Shown here in pieces: positions 33,627-42,212 of a stretch of DNA of 64,000 bases. The notes below the pieces were generated by a model, which searched no databases, was not told the origin of the DNA, and saw nothing but the letters and a program-made list of their open reading frames with translations. This DNA comes from Micromonospora echinaurantiaca. GTDB taxonomy: Bacteria; Actinomycetota; Actinomycetes; Mycobacteriales; Micromonosporaceae. The translations under genes were made by a program, and so were the position numbers. Location: positions 818,501-882,500 of the forward strand of contig NZ_LT607750.1 in NCBI RefSeq assembly GCF_900090235.1, written 5' to 3'. The stretch's first letter is position 1. Each line of letters begins with the position of its first letter.

Positions 33627-33955
33627 CGATAGTCCCCTCCGTCGCAGTGGGCAACCTCTTCGCCGATGCTAGGCGCGGCGGGCAACGGCGGGGCGTAGGC
33701 GCGGTGGGCGCGCCCGGGACGGTGGAGTTCGGCGGGGGTGGTGCCGGCCCGTTACCCTTGGACGGCGACGCGTGGGCGTCCGCTGATCGTTGGGGAAATA
33801 GAATACGAAAAGTCCGGATAAGGGCGATTTGGCATGCCCGGATCCGCGAATTGCTCATCCCGAGGGGTGGCGACCGAGGCCGTGAGAGGAATACTCTCGG
33901 TCGCGGCCCGCGTACTGATGAGGCGCCCGTCGGACGGGCGAGTGGAGGTGCTCGC
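33627..33955. other. Divergent intergenic region, relatively AT-rich
   Basis: Spacer of 329 bp between the 48-residue gene (-) and the STAS gene (+). Bases about 33790-33860 are unusually AT-rich for this genome and probably contain the STAS promoter. An open frame in phase with the STAS gene crosses it but has no ribosome site or family match upstream of 33956, so I treat it as noncoding. Confidence 0.5.
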
Positions 33956-34318
33956 GTGAGCCTGTCGATCGTGAAGTCGGTTCTGTCCGGTGGTGTCATC
34001 GAGATCGCCCCGCGGGGCGAGATCGACGTCGACACCGCGTACGAGGTGCGCGAGGCGATCGCCGAGGTGCTGGCCAAGGGCCGCCCGACCCGGATCGAGC
34101 TCAACATGCGCCTGGTCACCTTCATCGACTCGGTCGGCATCAGCGCCATGGTCGCCGGCTTCCAGACCGCGGAGGTCAGCGGCGTCAAGCTGGTCGTCAC
34201 CGAGCCCAGCCGGTTCGTGCACCGCCAGCTCTGGGTCACCGGCCTGCTCGGTCTGTTCGGCGCCCCCGAGCCCTACTACGCCGGCGCGCCCGCTCCGGAG
34301 GTCCTCCCCGGCGCCTGA
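33956..34318 (+). CDS. STAS-domain anti-sigma factor antagonist
   Basis: A 120-residue STAS protein of the SpoIIAA/RsbV class. GEIDVDTAYEVREAI and RLVTFIDSVGISAMV form the conserved core, with Ser in DSVGIS the usual phosphorylation site. It should bind a kinase-type anti-sigma factor when unphosphorylated and free a SigB/SigF-like factor. No anti-sigma or sigma gene is adjacent. GTG 33956 follows GGAGGT. Confidence 0.88.
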   Translation: MSLSIVKSVLSGGVIEIAPRGEIDVDTAYEVREAIAEVLAKGRPTRIELNMRLVTFIDSVGISAMVAGFQTAEVSGVKLVVTEPSRFVHRQLWVTGLLGLFGAPEPYYAGAPAPEVLPGA

Positions 34319-34377
34319 CCACGAGGCGACCCGGAGGTGCCGCGCCCCCGCATCCGGAGGGTCAGGCCGCTGCCACC

Positions 34378-35217
34378 TCAGTCCCCCGGTCCGGCCGGTG
34401 CGCCGAGCCCGGAGAGGTCTATGTCGGTCACTTCGGTGACCGCGCGGATCGCTGTCACCGAGGCGTACCCCTCGGCGAGCAGCGCCAGGTCGGTGCCGGG
34501 CTGGACCGACTGTCCCGGCTCCTCCAGCGAGGTCCGCACGTACCCGTGGCCGGACTCGGCCACCGTCATCTGCACCTGACCGAAGCTGGCCAGCGAGCCG
34601 CGCCGCACCCCGCGCAGCCGGGCGGGCGGCAGGTCCGGCGCGTTCACGTTGAGCACGCTCTCCACCGGCCCGGCGGTCAGCCGGGGAAGCAGGTCGAGGG
34701 CGACCAGGGCGGCGGTCGCCCAGTGCCGCTCGGCGTCGCGTACCCGGGCGGCGGCGGCCACGGCCGCGCCGCCGCTGGCGGCGGTCGCCTCCCCGGCGGA
34801 GAGCACGTCCAGCGAGACGGCCATCGCCCGGCAACCGTTCGCCGCGGCGGTGAAGGCGGCGCCGACGGTGCCGGAGTGCAGCACCGCGCGGCCGGCGTTG
34901 GCGCCCCGGTTGATGCCGGAGAGCACCACCGACGGCGGCGGGCCGAACGCGCCGTGCACGGCGATCAGCGCGATGAAGCCGGGGGAGCCGCCGACTCCGA
35001 AGGCGGGCACCCCGGGCAGTTCCGGCAACGGATGGTCGTGGACCACCACGTGGCCCTCGCGTTCCACCGCGCTCATCGAGGCGCTGGTGCCGCTCGCCTC
35101 CTCCAGCGGGGCGGCGACCACCACGTCCAGCCCCCGGTCCACCGCTGCCCGGGCCAGCGCCTGGATGCCGGGCGCGGCGATCCCGTCGTCGTTGGTCACC
35201 AGCACCCGCAGCGTCAT
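34378..35217 (-). CDS. surE: 5'/3'-nucleotidase SurE
   Basis: A 279-residue SurE phosphatase. VLVTNDDGIAAPGI at the N-terminus supplies the metal-binding NDDG, and VVLSGINRGANAGRAVLHSG contains the conserved NxG/SGTVGAA region. It hydrolyses nucleoside 5'- and 3'-monophosphates with a divalent metal. Its ATG overlaps the stop of the upstream PfkB kinase by 4 bp (ATGA), so kinase and nucleotidase are coupled. Length is normal. Confidence 0.92.
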   Translation of the reverse strand: MTLRVLVTNDDGIAAPGIQALARAAVDRGLDVVVAAPLEEASGTSASMSAVEREGHVVVHDHPLPELPGVPAFGVGGSPGFIALIAVHGAFGPPPSVVLSGINRGANAGRAVLHSGTVGAAFTAAANGCRAMAVSLDVLSAGEATAASGGAAVAAAARVRDAERHWATAALVALDLLPRLTAGPVESVLNVNAPDLPPARLRGVRRGSLASFGQVQMTVAESGHGYVRTSLEEPGQSVQPGTDLALLAEGYASVTAIRAVTEVTDIDLSGLGAPAGPGD

Positions 35218-36191
35218 CGTTCGGCCGCCCGTTCGGCCAGCTCGTCCGGGGTGGTCCGCTCCTGCGGGCGGCTGCCGGCCGGCACCAGCCGCACCCGGTC
35301 GACCAGGCCGGTGACCGAGTCCAGTCGGCCGGTGCCCAGGCCGTGGCGGGTGACGTTCAGCGCGCCGGCCGCCGCCCCGGTACGGATCGCGGTGCGCACG
35401 TCGCCGCCCCGGGCCACCACGGCGGCCACCCCGGCGGTCATCGAGTCGCCCGCGCCGCGCGGGTCGGCGGCCTGCAGCCGGGGCATCTCCACCTCGAACA
35501 CCTCGCCGTCGACCAGGGCGAGCGCGGGTTGGTCGGCCCGGCTCACCACCACGTTCTCGGCGCCGCCGGCGTGCAGGTCGTACATCGCCCGGGTGAGCTG
35601 CTCCTCGTCCTCGCCGGCGGCCCGCCCGTCGGCGATCAGCTCCTCGTGGCTGACCTTGAGGAAGAACACGCCGCTGTCCAGCACCGCGGCGAGGTGCTCC
35701 CCGGACAGGTCGACCACCACCCGGGTACCGTTGGCGCCGAGGTCGGCCGCGAAGCGCCGGTAGAGCTCGGCCGGCACCAGCGACGGCTCGTTCGGCCCGC
35801 TCAGCACGCTCACCGGCGCGCGCAGCCCCTCGCCGAGCGCCAGGTTGTAGAGCTCGTCCAACTCGTGGCGGCTCAACGGCTGCCCGGGCACGTCCACGAT
35901 CTCCCGGCGGGCACCCTCCCGGCGGTCGTGCACGTAGCCGCCGCTGCCCGACTCGCGGATCACCACCTTGAGGTCCACCCCCTCGCTGACCAGCAGCGGC
36001 TCCAGCACCTGGCCGATCTCGCCGCCCAGCGCGGTGCAGAGCACCACCTCCACGCCGAGCGACATGACCATGCGGGCCTGCCAGACGCCCTGCCCGCCCG
36101 GGTGCAGGTGCAGCTCCGGCTGGTCGCTCGGCTGGTCCACGGTCACCGTCAGTCGCGGGGTGGGCGCGAAGACCATCACGTGTTCGTTCAT
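35214..36191 (-). CDS. PfkB-family carbohydrate kinase
   Basis: A 325-residue ribokinase-fold enzyme. The N-terminal hairpin LHPGGQGVWQARM corresponds to the GGKG-x-N substrate motif of the 1-phosphofructokinase/tagatose-6-phosphate kinase group, with the usual Lys and Asn changed. The catalytic DPRGAGDSMTAG (GAGD, base Asp) is intact. It phosphorylates a sugar or sugar phosphate with ATP; the substrate is unclear because the GG loop is unusual. A GGAGCAGGG site sets the ATG at 36191. First gene of an operon with surE. Confidence 0.83.
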   Translation of the reverse strand: MNEHVMVFAPTPRLTVTVDQPSDQPELHLHPGGQGVWQARMVMSLGVEVVLCTALGGEIGQVLEPLLVSEGVDLKVVIRESGSGGYVHDRREGARREIVDVPGQPLSRHELDELYNLALGEGLRAPVSVLSGPNEPSLVPAELYRRFAADLGANGTRVVVDLSGEHLAAVLDSGVFFLKVSHEELIADGRAAGEDEEQLTRAMYDLHAGGAENVVVSRADQPALALVDGEVFEVEMPRLQAADPRGAGDSMTAGVAAVVARGGDVRTAIRTGAAAGALNVTRHGLGTGRLDSVTGLVDRVRLVPAGSRPQERTTPDELAERAAER

Positions 36192-36358
36192 CCCTGCTCC
36201 GCGCTCCGTCATCGACACGCCCGGTGATCCCTCATCAGCTGACCGTATCCGGGCGGTGGGCCGCCGTCCGCCGGTCCGCCCCGCGAGCCCGCCCGGGCGT
36301 TGCCAGGCGTCCCCGCGGTGGGCGACGATCGTCCGACCAGTGACGGTGGGGAGACGGT

Positions 36359-36826
36359 GTGCTCAAGCGGGATTCCTTCAGTTACACCGTCCAGGCCCGC
36401 TGCCCGGTGGCGGAGGCGGCGGCGCTGCTCGCGGACCCGACCCGGCAGGTGGAGCTGCACCCGCTGATCGTCCGGGTCCGGCGGGTGCGGACCCGCCGCG
36501 GCGCCCGGGCCAGCTACGCGATCACCGACCGGCTGGCCGCCGGGCCGCTACGCTTTCCGGTCACCTACCGGGCGGACGTGCTGGTCGCCGACGCCGATGA
36601 GATCGTCACGGTCGCGCGGCAGTGGCCCGCCACCACGGTGCGCAACCGCACCCGGCTGGGGGTCGAACCGGACGGGGTCCGGATCGACGTGGAGATCACG
36701 CTGACCGCGCCGGCGCCGCTGTTCGGCTACGCCTTCCGGCAGGCCCGCTCGGCCCACCTGGGGCTGGCCGCCCGGCTCGGCGCGCTGCTCGACCGCGGCC
36801 CGGCCGACCCGCCGGCCCCCGGCTGA
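36359..36826 (+). CDS. SRPBCC-fold protein
   Basis: A 155-residue protein with a START/SRPBCC-like outline: an N-terminal strand and helix (YTVQARCPVAEAAALLADP), several antiparallel strands (ARASYAITDRL, ITLTAPAPLF) and a long C-terminal helix. There is no signal peptide. GTG start behind GGGGAGACG. The ligand is unknown. The assignment is by fold pattern rather than a signature motif. Confidence 0.65.
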   Translation: MLKRDSFSYTVQARCPVAEAAALLADPTRQVELHPLIVRVRRVRTRRGARASYAITDRLAAGPLRFPVTYRADVLVADADEIVTVARQWPATTVRNRTRLGVEPDGVRIDVEITLTAPAPLFGYAFRQARSAHLGLAARLGALLDRGPADPPAPG

Positions 36827-36860
36827 GCGCCCGGGCCGCGGCCGGGCCCGGTGCCGGGGA

Positions 36861-37370
36861 TCAGCGGGCCGCCGCCGTGGTCGGGCGCCGCGCGGGCGTG
36901 CCGGTGGCCCGCCGCAGCCGGCCCCACGGTTTGTACGTGGAGAGCACGGTCGCCACGATCAGCAGGGTGGTGGAGACGGACGGGGCGACCACCAGGTCGA
37001 TCCGGTCCCGCACCGGGAACGCCGCCCCGGCCTCCCCGGCGTGCCGCAGCGTCGGGCTGAGCTGGAACAGCACCAGCCCGGTCATCACGGTGGTGAGCAG
37101 GAACTTGACCAGCACCCAGCGGTGCCGCAGCAGGCCCCACGGGGTGAGCAGGGCGCTGGCCACGCCGACCAGCCAGACGGCCACGCTCAGCGGGGCGAAG
37201 AGCACGGTGCCGACCAGAGCGGAGATCGGGTAGACCGCTGCCGGGTCGGCGCCGCGCAGCACGGCGACGCCGAGCGCGAGCAGGACGAGGTCGACGCCGA
37301 GCCAGCCGAGCGAGGTGACCAGGTGCAGGGTGAGCAGGGCCTTGCGGGCGGGAGGCGAGAGTCGGCTCAT
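36861..37370 (-). CDS. DUF2269-like four-helix membrane protein
   Basis: A 169-residue protein with four TM helices: LLTLHLVTSLGWLGVDLVLL, TVLFAPLSVAVWLVGVASAL, HRWVLVKFLLTTVMTGLVLF and VAPSVSTTLLIVATVLSTY. The His and Trp in the first helix fit the predicted integral membrane DUF2269 group, some of which resemble cytochrome-b-type proteins. Function unknown. ATG 37370 was chosen because upstream codons are low-complexity. Confidence 0.72.
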   Translation of the reverse strand: MSRLSPPARKALLTLHLVTSLGWLGVDLVLLALGVAVLRGADPAAVYPISALVGTVLFAPLSVAVWLVGVASALLTPWGLLRHRWVLVKFLLTTVMTGLVLFQLSPTLRHAGEAGAAFPVRDRIDLVVAPSVSTTLLIVATVLSTYKPWGRLRRATGTPARRPTTAAAR

Positions 37371-37522
37371 ACCGGACGATGCTGCCGCCGTACCGGGCCC
37401 GGGTCGTCGGGCCGCTGACGACACCCGGCCTACGTCCGGGGGCGTAGCGCCGGGCGTGGCGCCCGCTGCGTCCGGCGTACCCCGGTGACCCGCCCGCCGT
37501 GGACGGGTCACCGGGGCCGGGG

Positions 37523-38596
37523 TCAGTACACCGACAGGTGCACGTGGTTGGTGTGGTCGCTGGACGGGTCGCCACCCGCCCCGCTGTACGACTTCCACCC
37601 GCTGCTGGGCAGCCAGATCTGCCGGTACCAGATCACGTAGAGCACGGCGAGCCGGTCGGCGTTCCTGATGAAGAACGCGGCCAGGTTGTTGCCGTACGTC
37701 TTGTCCCCGCCGGTGGCGTCCCCGCCGAAGCCGTTCTTCTGCGCCGCGAAGTCGCAGGCCCGGCCCTTCGGGTGCTCACCGGAGCCACCCGAGCGGTAGC
37801 AGGAGACGTACCGGGTGAAGCCGGCCGCCTTGGCCTGGTTCAGCGCGTGCAGGGTGCGCGGGGTGATGCAGCCGTTGGCCGGCGTCGGGTCGTTGACGCT
37901 GCACGACTCGGACGGCCAGGAGCCGTCGGCATTGCGCGGGGCCGGCTTGGCCGTCGCGCTGGAGGTGCCCCGGTTGGAGGTGTCGCCGGAGGCCTTCGCG
38001 TTGGCCACGGTCAGCGCCCGCTCGGCCTGCTCCTTGCGCTTGGCCATCAGGGTGACCTGCTTGCGCTGCTCGCGGATCTCGCCGTCCAGGGCGAGCTTGG
38101 TCCGGTTGGCCTCGTCGCGGGTCTCCTGGAGGTTGCGCAGCGCCCGGTCCTCGTTGGCGGCGACCGCGTCGAGCGCGGCGGCGCGGTCCATGAAGCCCTC
38201 CGGGGAACTGCTGTTGAGCAGCGCGGACGCCGTGCCGAGCCGGCCGGCACGGTACGCCACGCCGGCGATCTCGCCGACCTTGCTGGTGCGCTCGGCCAGC
38301 TCGCGCTCGGTGGCCTGGAGCTGGACGCCCAGTTCCTTCTGCCGCTTGACCGACTTGTCCAGGGCCGCCTTCGCGTCCAGGTAGCCCTTGCTGGCCGCCT
38401 CCAGCTGGGCGCGCAGGGCGGGGGTGCCGCCCTCGGAGTCCTGGCCGGGTGCGGCGGCGAGCAGGCCGGCGGTGGGCGCGGTGGCGCCGGCCGGTGCGGT
38501 GGTGACCGGCGCGATGGCGACGCCGACGGCGAGAGTGGTGACGATCAGTGCCGCCATCCGGGCGGCGGTACGTCGTACAGGTGCCACTACTGGCAT
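37523..38596 (-). CDS. Secreted coiled-coil cell-wall protein (VldE/ARB-07466-like)
   Basis: A 357-residue secreted protein. A signal peptide covers residues 1 to about 38. Residues 58-200 are a long coiled coil (KALDKSVKRQKELG; EEANRTKLALDGEIREQRKQ-type heptads) like the N-terminal arms of RipA/NlpC hydrolases. The C-terminal about 130 residues follow the ARB-07466 fold: CYRSGGSGEHPKGRACDF and SSDHTNHVHLSVY, with His, Asp and His placed as in M15-type zinc peptidases. It probably remodels peptidoglycan. A c-di-AMP riboswitch lies directly upstream, as for other actinomycete wall hydrolases. Confidence 0.83.
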   Translation of the reverse strand: MPVVAPVRRTAARMAALIVTTLAVGVAIAPVTTAPAGATAPTAGLLAAAPGQDSEGGTPALRAQLEAASKGYLDAKAALDKSVKRQKELGVQLQATERELAERTSKVGEIAGVAYRAGRLGTASALLNSSSPEGFMDRAAALDAVAANEDRALRNLQETRDEANRTKLALDGEIREQRKQVTLMAKRKEQAERALTVANAKASGDTSNRGTSSATAKPAPRNADGSWPSESCSVNDPTPANGCITPRTLHALNQAKAAGFTRYVSCYRSGGSGEHPKGRACDFAAQKNGFGGDATGGDKTYGNNLAAFFIRNADRLAVLYVIWYRQIWLPSSGWKSYSGAGGDPSSDHTNHVHLSVY

Positions 38597-38601
38597 GCAG
38601 G

Positions 38602-38740
38602 TGTCCTTCCGTCAGCCGCCGACCGGGTTAGCTGACGGGTTCGGGACGGAAGATCCCTACCGCTGACGCGGATGCACCCCAGGAACATGGTTCCCCGGCT
38701 CGCCTCGTCGGGCGATTAGGCGGCGGCCACCGCCGGCACC
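38602..38740 (-). promoter_or_regulatory. c-di-AMP (ydaO/yuaA) riboswitch
   Basis: Read on the minus strand, the leader of the wall-hydrolase gene has the ydaO-class landmarks in order: GCGAGCCGGGGAACC, CTGGGGTGCATCC (the GGGGTG-A block), GTAGGG, then CGAACCCGTCAGCTAACCCGG. The 3' half folds as a CTTCCGTC/GACGGAAG stem that ends 6 nt before the ATG, so ligand binding probably blocks transcription or ribosome access. In actinomycetes this class represses resuscitation and wall-lytic genes when c-di-AMP is high. The 5' boundary is approximate. Confidence 0.88.
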
Positions 38741-38885
38741 GGTGCGTGCCGCCTGGCGGAGGCCGGAACAGAGCCTACCGGTGCCACTGTGACCCGTGCA
38801 GCGGATGTGACTGAGGGTGTCCTAGTGGTCACTCGAAAATCCGGCATAAGCGCACGATACACACCCAGATTTAAGGTTGTGCTCA

Positions 38886-39803
38886 TTACCACTCAACCGA
38901 CCCGCAGGCCCCAGGCGCCGCTCCGGGCTCGATCTGCAACGTGGCGTGCTCGATCCGGAAGTCCTCGTGCAGGGCGGTGCGCGCCGCCGCGAGCACCCGA
39001 CCGACGTCCGCGCCGGGTGCCATGGTCAGGTGTGCCGAGGCCACCTCCATGCCCGAGGTGAGCGTCCAGACGTGCAGGTCGTGTACGCCGGCCACGCCGG
39101 GCACCGCGGCCAGCCGGTCGTGCACCGCGGTGACCTGGAGGTGCTCCGGGGCGGCCTGCACCAGGATGCGCAGCGCGGCCCGCCCGAGCCGCCAGGTGCG
39201 GGGCAGGATGAACAGGCCGATGCCGACCGCCACCAGCGGGTCCGCCCACCACCAGTCGGTGACCGCGATCAGCAGCGCCGCCCCGATCACGCCGAGCGAG
39301 CCGAGCAGGTCGCCGAGCACCTCCAGGTACGCCCCGCGCACGTTGATGCTCTCCCGGGCGCCGGAGCGCAGCAGCGCGAAGGCGGCCACGTTGGCGAGCA
39401 GGCCGAGTAGGGCCACCACCAGCATCGGGCCGGCCAGCACCTCGGGCGGGTCGCCGAACCGGCGTACCGCCTCGATCACCACGTAGACCGCGACGCCGGA
39501 GAGCAGCACGGCGTTGGCCAGCGCGGCCAGCACCTCCAGCCGGTAGAGCCCGAAGGTGCGCTGCGGGTCGCCGGTCGTCCGCCGGGTGGCGGTGATCGCG
39601 GCGAGGGCCATCCCGATGCCGAGCACGTCGGTGAACATGTGCCCGGCGTCGGAGAGCAGGGCCAGCGAGCCGGTGCGGAAGGCGGCCACCGCCTCCACCA
39701 CCATCAGCGCGGTGAGCAGGCCGAAAGCGGCCCAGAGCCGGCCCCGGTGGTGGTGGGCCGCGTTCACCGCCGACCCGTGGTGGTGGTCATGACCTGCGCC
39801 CAC
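38886..39803 (-). CDS. Cation diffusion facilitator (CDF) metal exporter
   Basis: A 305-residue CzcD/ZitB-like transporter. The His-rich N-terminus (GHDHHHGS, NAAHHHRG) binds metal. Six TM helices follow, with metal-site residues in LALLSDAGHMFTDVLG (HxxxD in TM2) and in YLEVLGDLLGSLGVIG (TM5). The C-terminal domain (VHDLHVWTLTSGMEVASAHL) is the CDF cytoplasmic dimer domain. It exports Zn2+ and related ions in exchange for H+. GTG 39803 follows GGAGGGTG. A palindromic ArsR/SmtB-like site lies upstream. Confidence 0.92.
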   Translation of the reverse strand: MGAGHDHHHGSAVNAAHHHRGRLWAAFGLLTALMVVEAVAAFRTGSLALLSDAGHMFTDVLGIGMALAAITATRRTTGDPQRTFGLYRLEVLAALANAVLLSGVAVYVVIEAVRRFGDPPEVLAGPMLVVALLGLLANVAAFALLRSGARESINVRGAYLEVLGDLLGSLGVIGAALLIAVTDWWWADPLVAVGIGLFILPRTWRLGRAALRILVQAAPEHLQVTAVHDRLAAVPGVAGVHDLHVWTLTSGMEVASAHLTMAPGADVGRVLAAARTALHEDFRIEHATLQIEPGAAPGACGSVEW

Positions 39804-39845
39804 GCGAACACCCTCCGCCGCCCGTCCGGACCCGGTCAAATATAT

Positions 39846-39865
39846 GCTCACATAGCTATGTATGC
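39846..39865. promoter_or_regulatory. ArsR/SmtB-like operator candidate of the CDF gene
   Basis: GCTCACATAG / CTATGTATGC is a 10+10-bp inverted repeat (8 of 10 matched) centred on CATAGCTATG in an AT-rich stretch 43 bp upstream of the CDF start. It resembles the 12-2-12 sites of zinc-sensing ArsR/SmtB regulators. No such regulator gene is adjacent. Confidence 0.45.
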
Positions 39866-39913
39866 AACTGTCGGGTGACCGCCACCGGCGCCGGGGCGCC
39901 ACGACGCCCGGGC

Positions 39914-42031
39914 TCAGCCGGTCGGGTCGATGGTGGTCAGCCGCTGGGTGGCCCGGGAGAGCGCCACGTACAGGGTGCGTACTCCGGAGCCCCGGTCGGC
40001 GCGGATCTCGCTCGGCCCGACCAGCACCACCCCGTCGTACTCCATGCCCTTGGCCTCCAGGCTGGTCACCACCTGGAGCCGGGGCGCGCCCAGCCCGCCC
40101 AGCCAGCCGGCGACCTCGGCCCGGCGCGGCACCGGGGTGATCACGCCGACCGTCCCCTCCACCTCGGCGAGCAGCGCGGAGGCCGCCTCCACCACGGCGG
40201 TCTCCAGCTCCGCGGCCGGCACCACCAGCTCGACCGGGTCGACCCCGGTGGAGCGGACCGCGGTGGGCAGTGGCAGGTCGGGATAGAGCCGGCGGATCTC
40301 CGTCGCCGCCACCGCGAAGATCTCCGCCGAGTTGCGGTAGTTGGTGGTGAGCGTGAACTGGTGCCGCTTGCGCCGGCCCAGCGCCTGGTCCCGGGCCCGG
40401 GTCAGCTCCGCCGGGTCACCGGTCCACGCGGTCTGCGCCGGATCGCCGACCACCGTCCAGGACGCCAGCCGGCCCCGCCGGCCGATCATGCGCCACTGCA
40501 TCGGCGAGACGTCCTGTGACTCGTCGACCACCACGTGGGCGTACTCGCGGTAGTCCTCCGGGCGCTGCCGGGCCGCCTCACGGGTGGCCCGCTGCCGGTC
40601 GGCGAAGGTGCTCAGCTCGCGGACCCCGCCGGCCAACTGGAACGGGTCCCGCTTCGGTCGGGCCGGGCGCACCGGCTTGCCGAGCAGCGCGTCCAGCTCG
40701 TCCAGCAGGGCGACGTCGGCGATGGTCAACCCCGCGCTGTCCAGCGTCCGGTACGCGGCCGTGAGTAGGCGGATCTCCGGGCCGGAGAGGATGCCGCCGG
40801 CGTACCGGCGCAGCCGCTGCGGGTCGGCCAGCCAGCCGAGCACGTGCCGCGGGTGCAGCCGGGGCCACCACGCCTTGAGGAACTCCCGGAACTCCGGACG
40901 GTCGGCCAGCTCGTCCTCGAAGGCGCGCTGCTCCGGCAGCCGGCCGATGTGCAGCCGGCGGGCCTGTGCCCAGAGTGCGGCGAAGACACCGTCGAAGCCG
41001 GCCCGGCGCACCTCGTTGCGGCGGGCGCCCCGGGGCAGGGCGCGGTCCCGGATGGCGTCCAGCTCGGCCCGCTCCAGCCGGAGCAGTTCGCCCCGGTAGA
41101 GCAGCCGCAGCTCGGCCGGTTGGTCCGGCACCGCGTCCCGGACCGCCCGCTCCAGCACCCGGCGCATCCGCAGCGAGCCCTTCACCGCCGCCACCTCCGG
41201 CGGGTCGGTGCGGGTGGCGGTCATCCCGGGGAAGAGGCTGCCCAGCGAGCGTAGCGTGGCGGTGTCCTCGCCCAGCGACGGCAGCACCGAGGCGATGTAC
41301 TCGACGAAGACCGTGGACGGGCCGACCACCAGGATCCCGCCGCCGGCGTACCGGCTGCGGTCGGAGTAGAGCAGGTACGCGGCGCGATGCAGGGCAACCG
41401 CCGTCTTGCCGGTGCCCGGGCCGCCGGACACGATCGTCACGCCCGAGCCGGGGGAGCGGATCGCCTCGTCCTGCTCCCGCTGGATGGTGGCGACGATGTC
41501 GCGCATGCCCCGGCCGGTGGCCTTGGAGAGGGTGGCGAGCAGCGCCCCGTCGCCGACCACCGCCAGGTCGGCCGGCGCGGCCGCCGGATCGAGCAGGTCG
41601 TCCTCGATCCGGGTGACCCGCTCGCCGGACGACTGGATCATGCGGCGGCGGACCACGTTCAGTGGCTGCGCCGGGGTGGCCCGGTAGAAGGCGGCGGCCG
41701 CCGGGGCCCGCCAGTCGACCACCAGGGTGGCCGCGTTCTCGTCCCGGATGCCGAGCCGTCCGACGTGCAGCACCTGACGGTCGCGCAGGTCGAGCCGGCC
41801 GAAGACCAGCCCCTCGTGCTCGGCGTCCAGCACGTGCCGGCGCTGCGCGGCGTGGAAGACCATCGCGTCCCGTTCCACCAGCGCGCCGAAGTTGCCCACC
41901 CGGGCGAGCCGGTAGCCCTCCCGCTCGGCGCGGACCGCGGACCGGCGCAGTTCCGCCAGTCGGGCGTACACCCGGTCGAGATGCCGCTGTTCGACGGCGA
42001 TCTCCTGCTCCAGGGTGGTCTGGTCGGTCAA
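39914..42031 (-). CDS. helD: HelD-type UvrD-like RNA polymerase recycling helicase
   Basis: About 705 residues in the actinobacterial (class II) HelD length range. The N-terminal coiled coil (TLEQEIAVEQRHLDRVYARL) enters the RNA polymerase channel in known structures. Walker A is GGPGTGKTAVALHRAA. VVVDESQDVSPMQWRMI is Walker B. Motifs with FTLTTNYRNSAEIF and VVTSLEAKGMEYDGVVLV follow, and TLYVALSRATQRL ends it as in UvrD-like motors. HelD removes stalled RNA polymerase from DNA, and actinomycete HelR gives rifamycin tolerance. The start is set at TTG 42031, which sits 8 bp after a perfect GGAGGAG. Confidence 0.88.
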   Translation of the reverse strand: MTDQTTLEQEIAVEQRHLDRVYARLAELRRSAVRAEREGYRLARVGNFGALVERDAMVFHAAQRRHVLDAEHEGLVFGRLDLRDRQVLHVGRLGIRDENAATLVVDWRAPAAAAFYRATPAQPLNVVRRRMIQSSGERVTRIEDDLLDPAAAPADLAVVGDGALLATLSKATGRGMRDIVATIQREQDEAIRSPGSGVTIVSGGPGTGKTAVALHRAAYLLYSDRSRYAGGGILVVGPSTVFVEYIASVLPSLGEDTATLRSLGSLFPGMTATRTDPPEVAAVKGSLRMRRVLERAVRDAVPDQPAELRLLYRGELLRLERAELDAIRDRALPRGARRNEVRRAGFDGVFAALWAQARRLHIGRLPEQRAFEDELADRPEFREFLKAWWPRLHPRHVLGWLADPQRLRRYAGGILSGPEIRLLTAAYRTLDSAGLTIADVALLDELDALLGKPVRPARPKRDPFQLAGGVRELSTFADRQRATREAARQRPEDYREYAHVVVDESQDVSPMQWRMIGRRGRLASWTVVGDPAQTAWTGDPAELTRARDQALGRRKRHQFTLTTNYRNSAEIFAVAATEIRRLYPDLPLPTAVRSTGVDPVELVVPAAELETAVVEAASALLAEVEGTVGVITPVPRRAEVAGWLGGLGAPRLQVVTSLEAKGMEYDGVVLVGPSEIRADRGSGVRTLYVALSRATQRLTTIDPTG

Positions 42032-42212
42032 CGCTCGCACTCCTCCGACAGCGGTGGGCGGCCGCGACGGGGCGTGCGGCCGCGCGCCGAGGCTGACCGG
42101 GTGAGGGTACGGCAGCGCCGTCACCGGCGGCCGAGGCGTACGCGATCCGTGACCCCGGTGACCCGTCGGCCGTCCGCCCACCCGGCCGGACCGGGTGACC
42201 CGCCGGCCGGGC

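Noticed and set aside
33647..33955. Upstream extension of the STAS frame
   Set aside because: No ribosome site or STAS-like sequence. The GGAGGT site and family N-terminus place the start at 33956.
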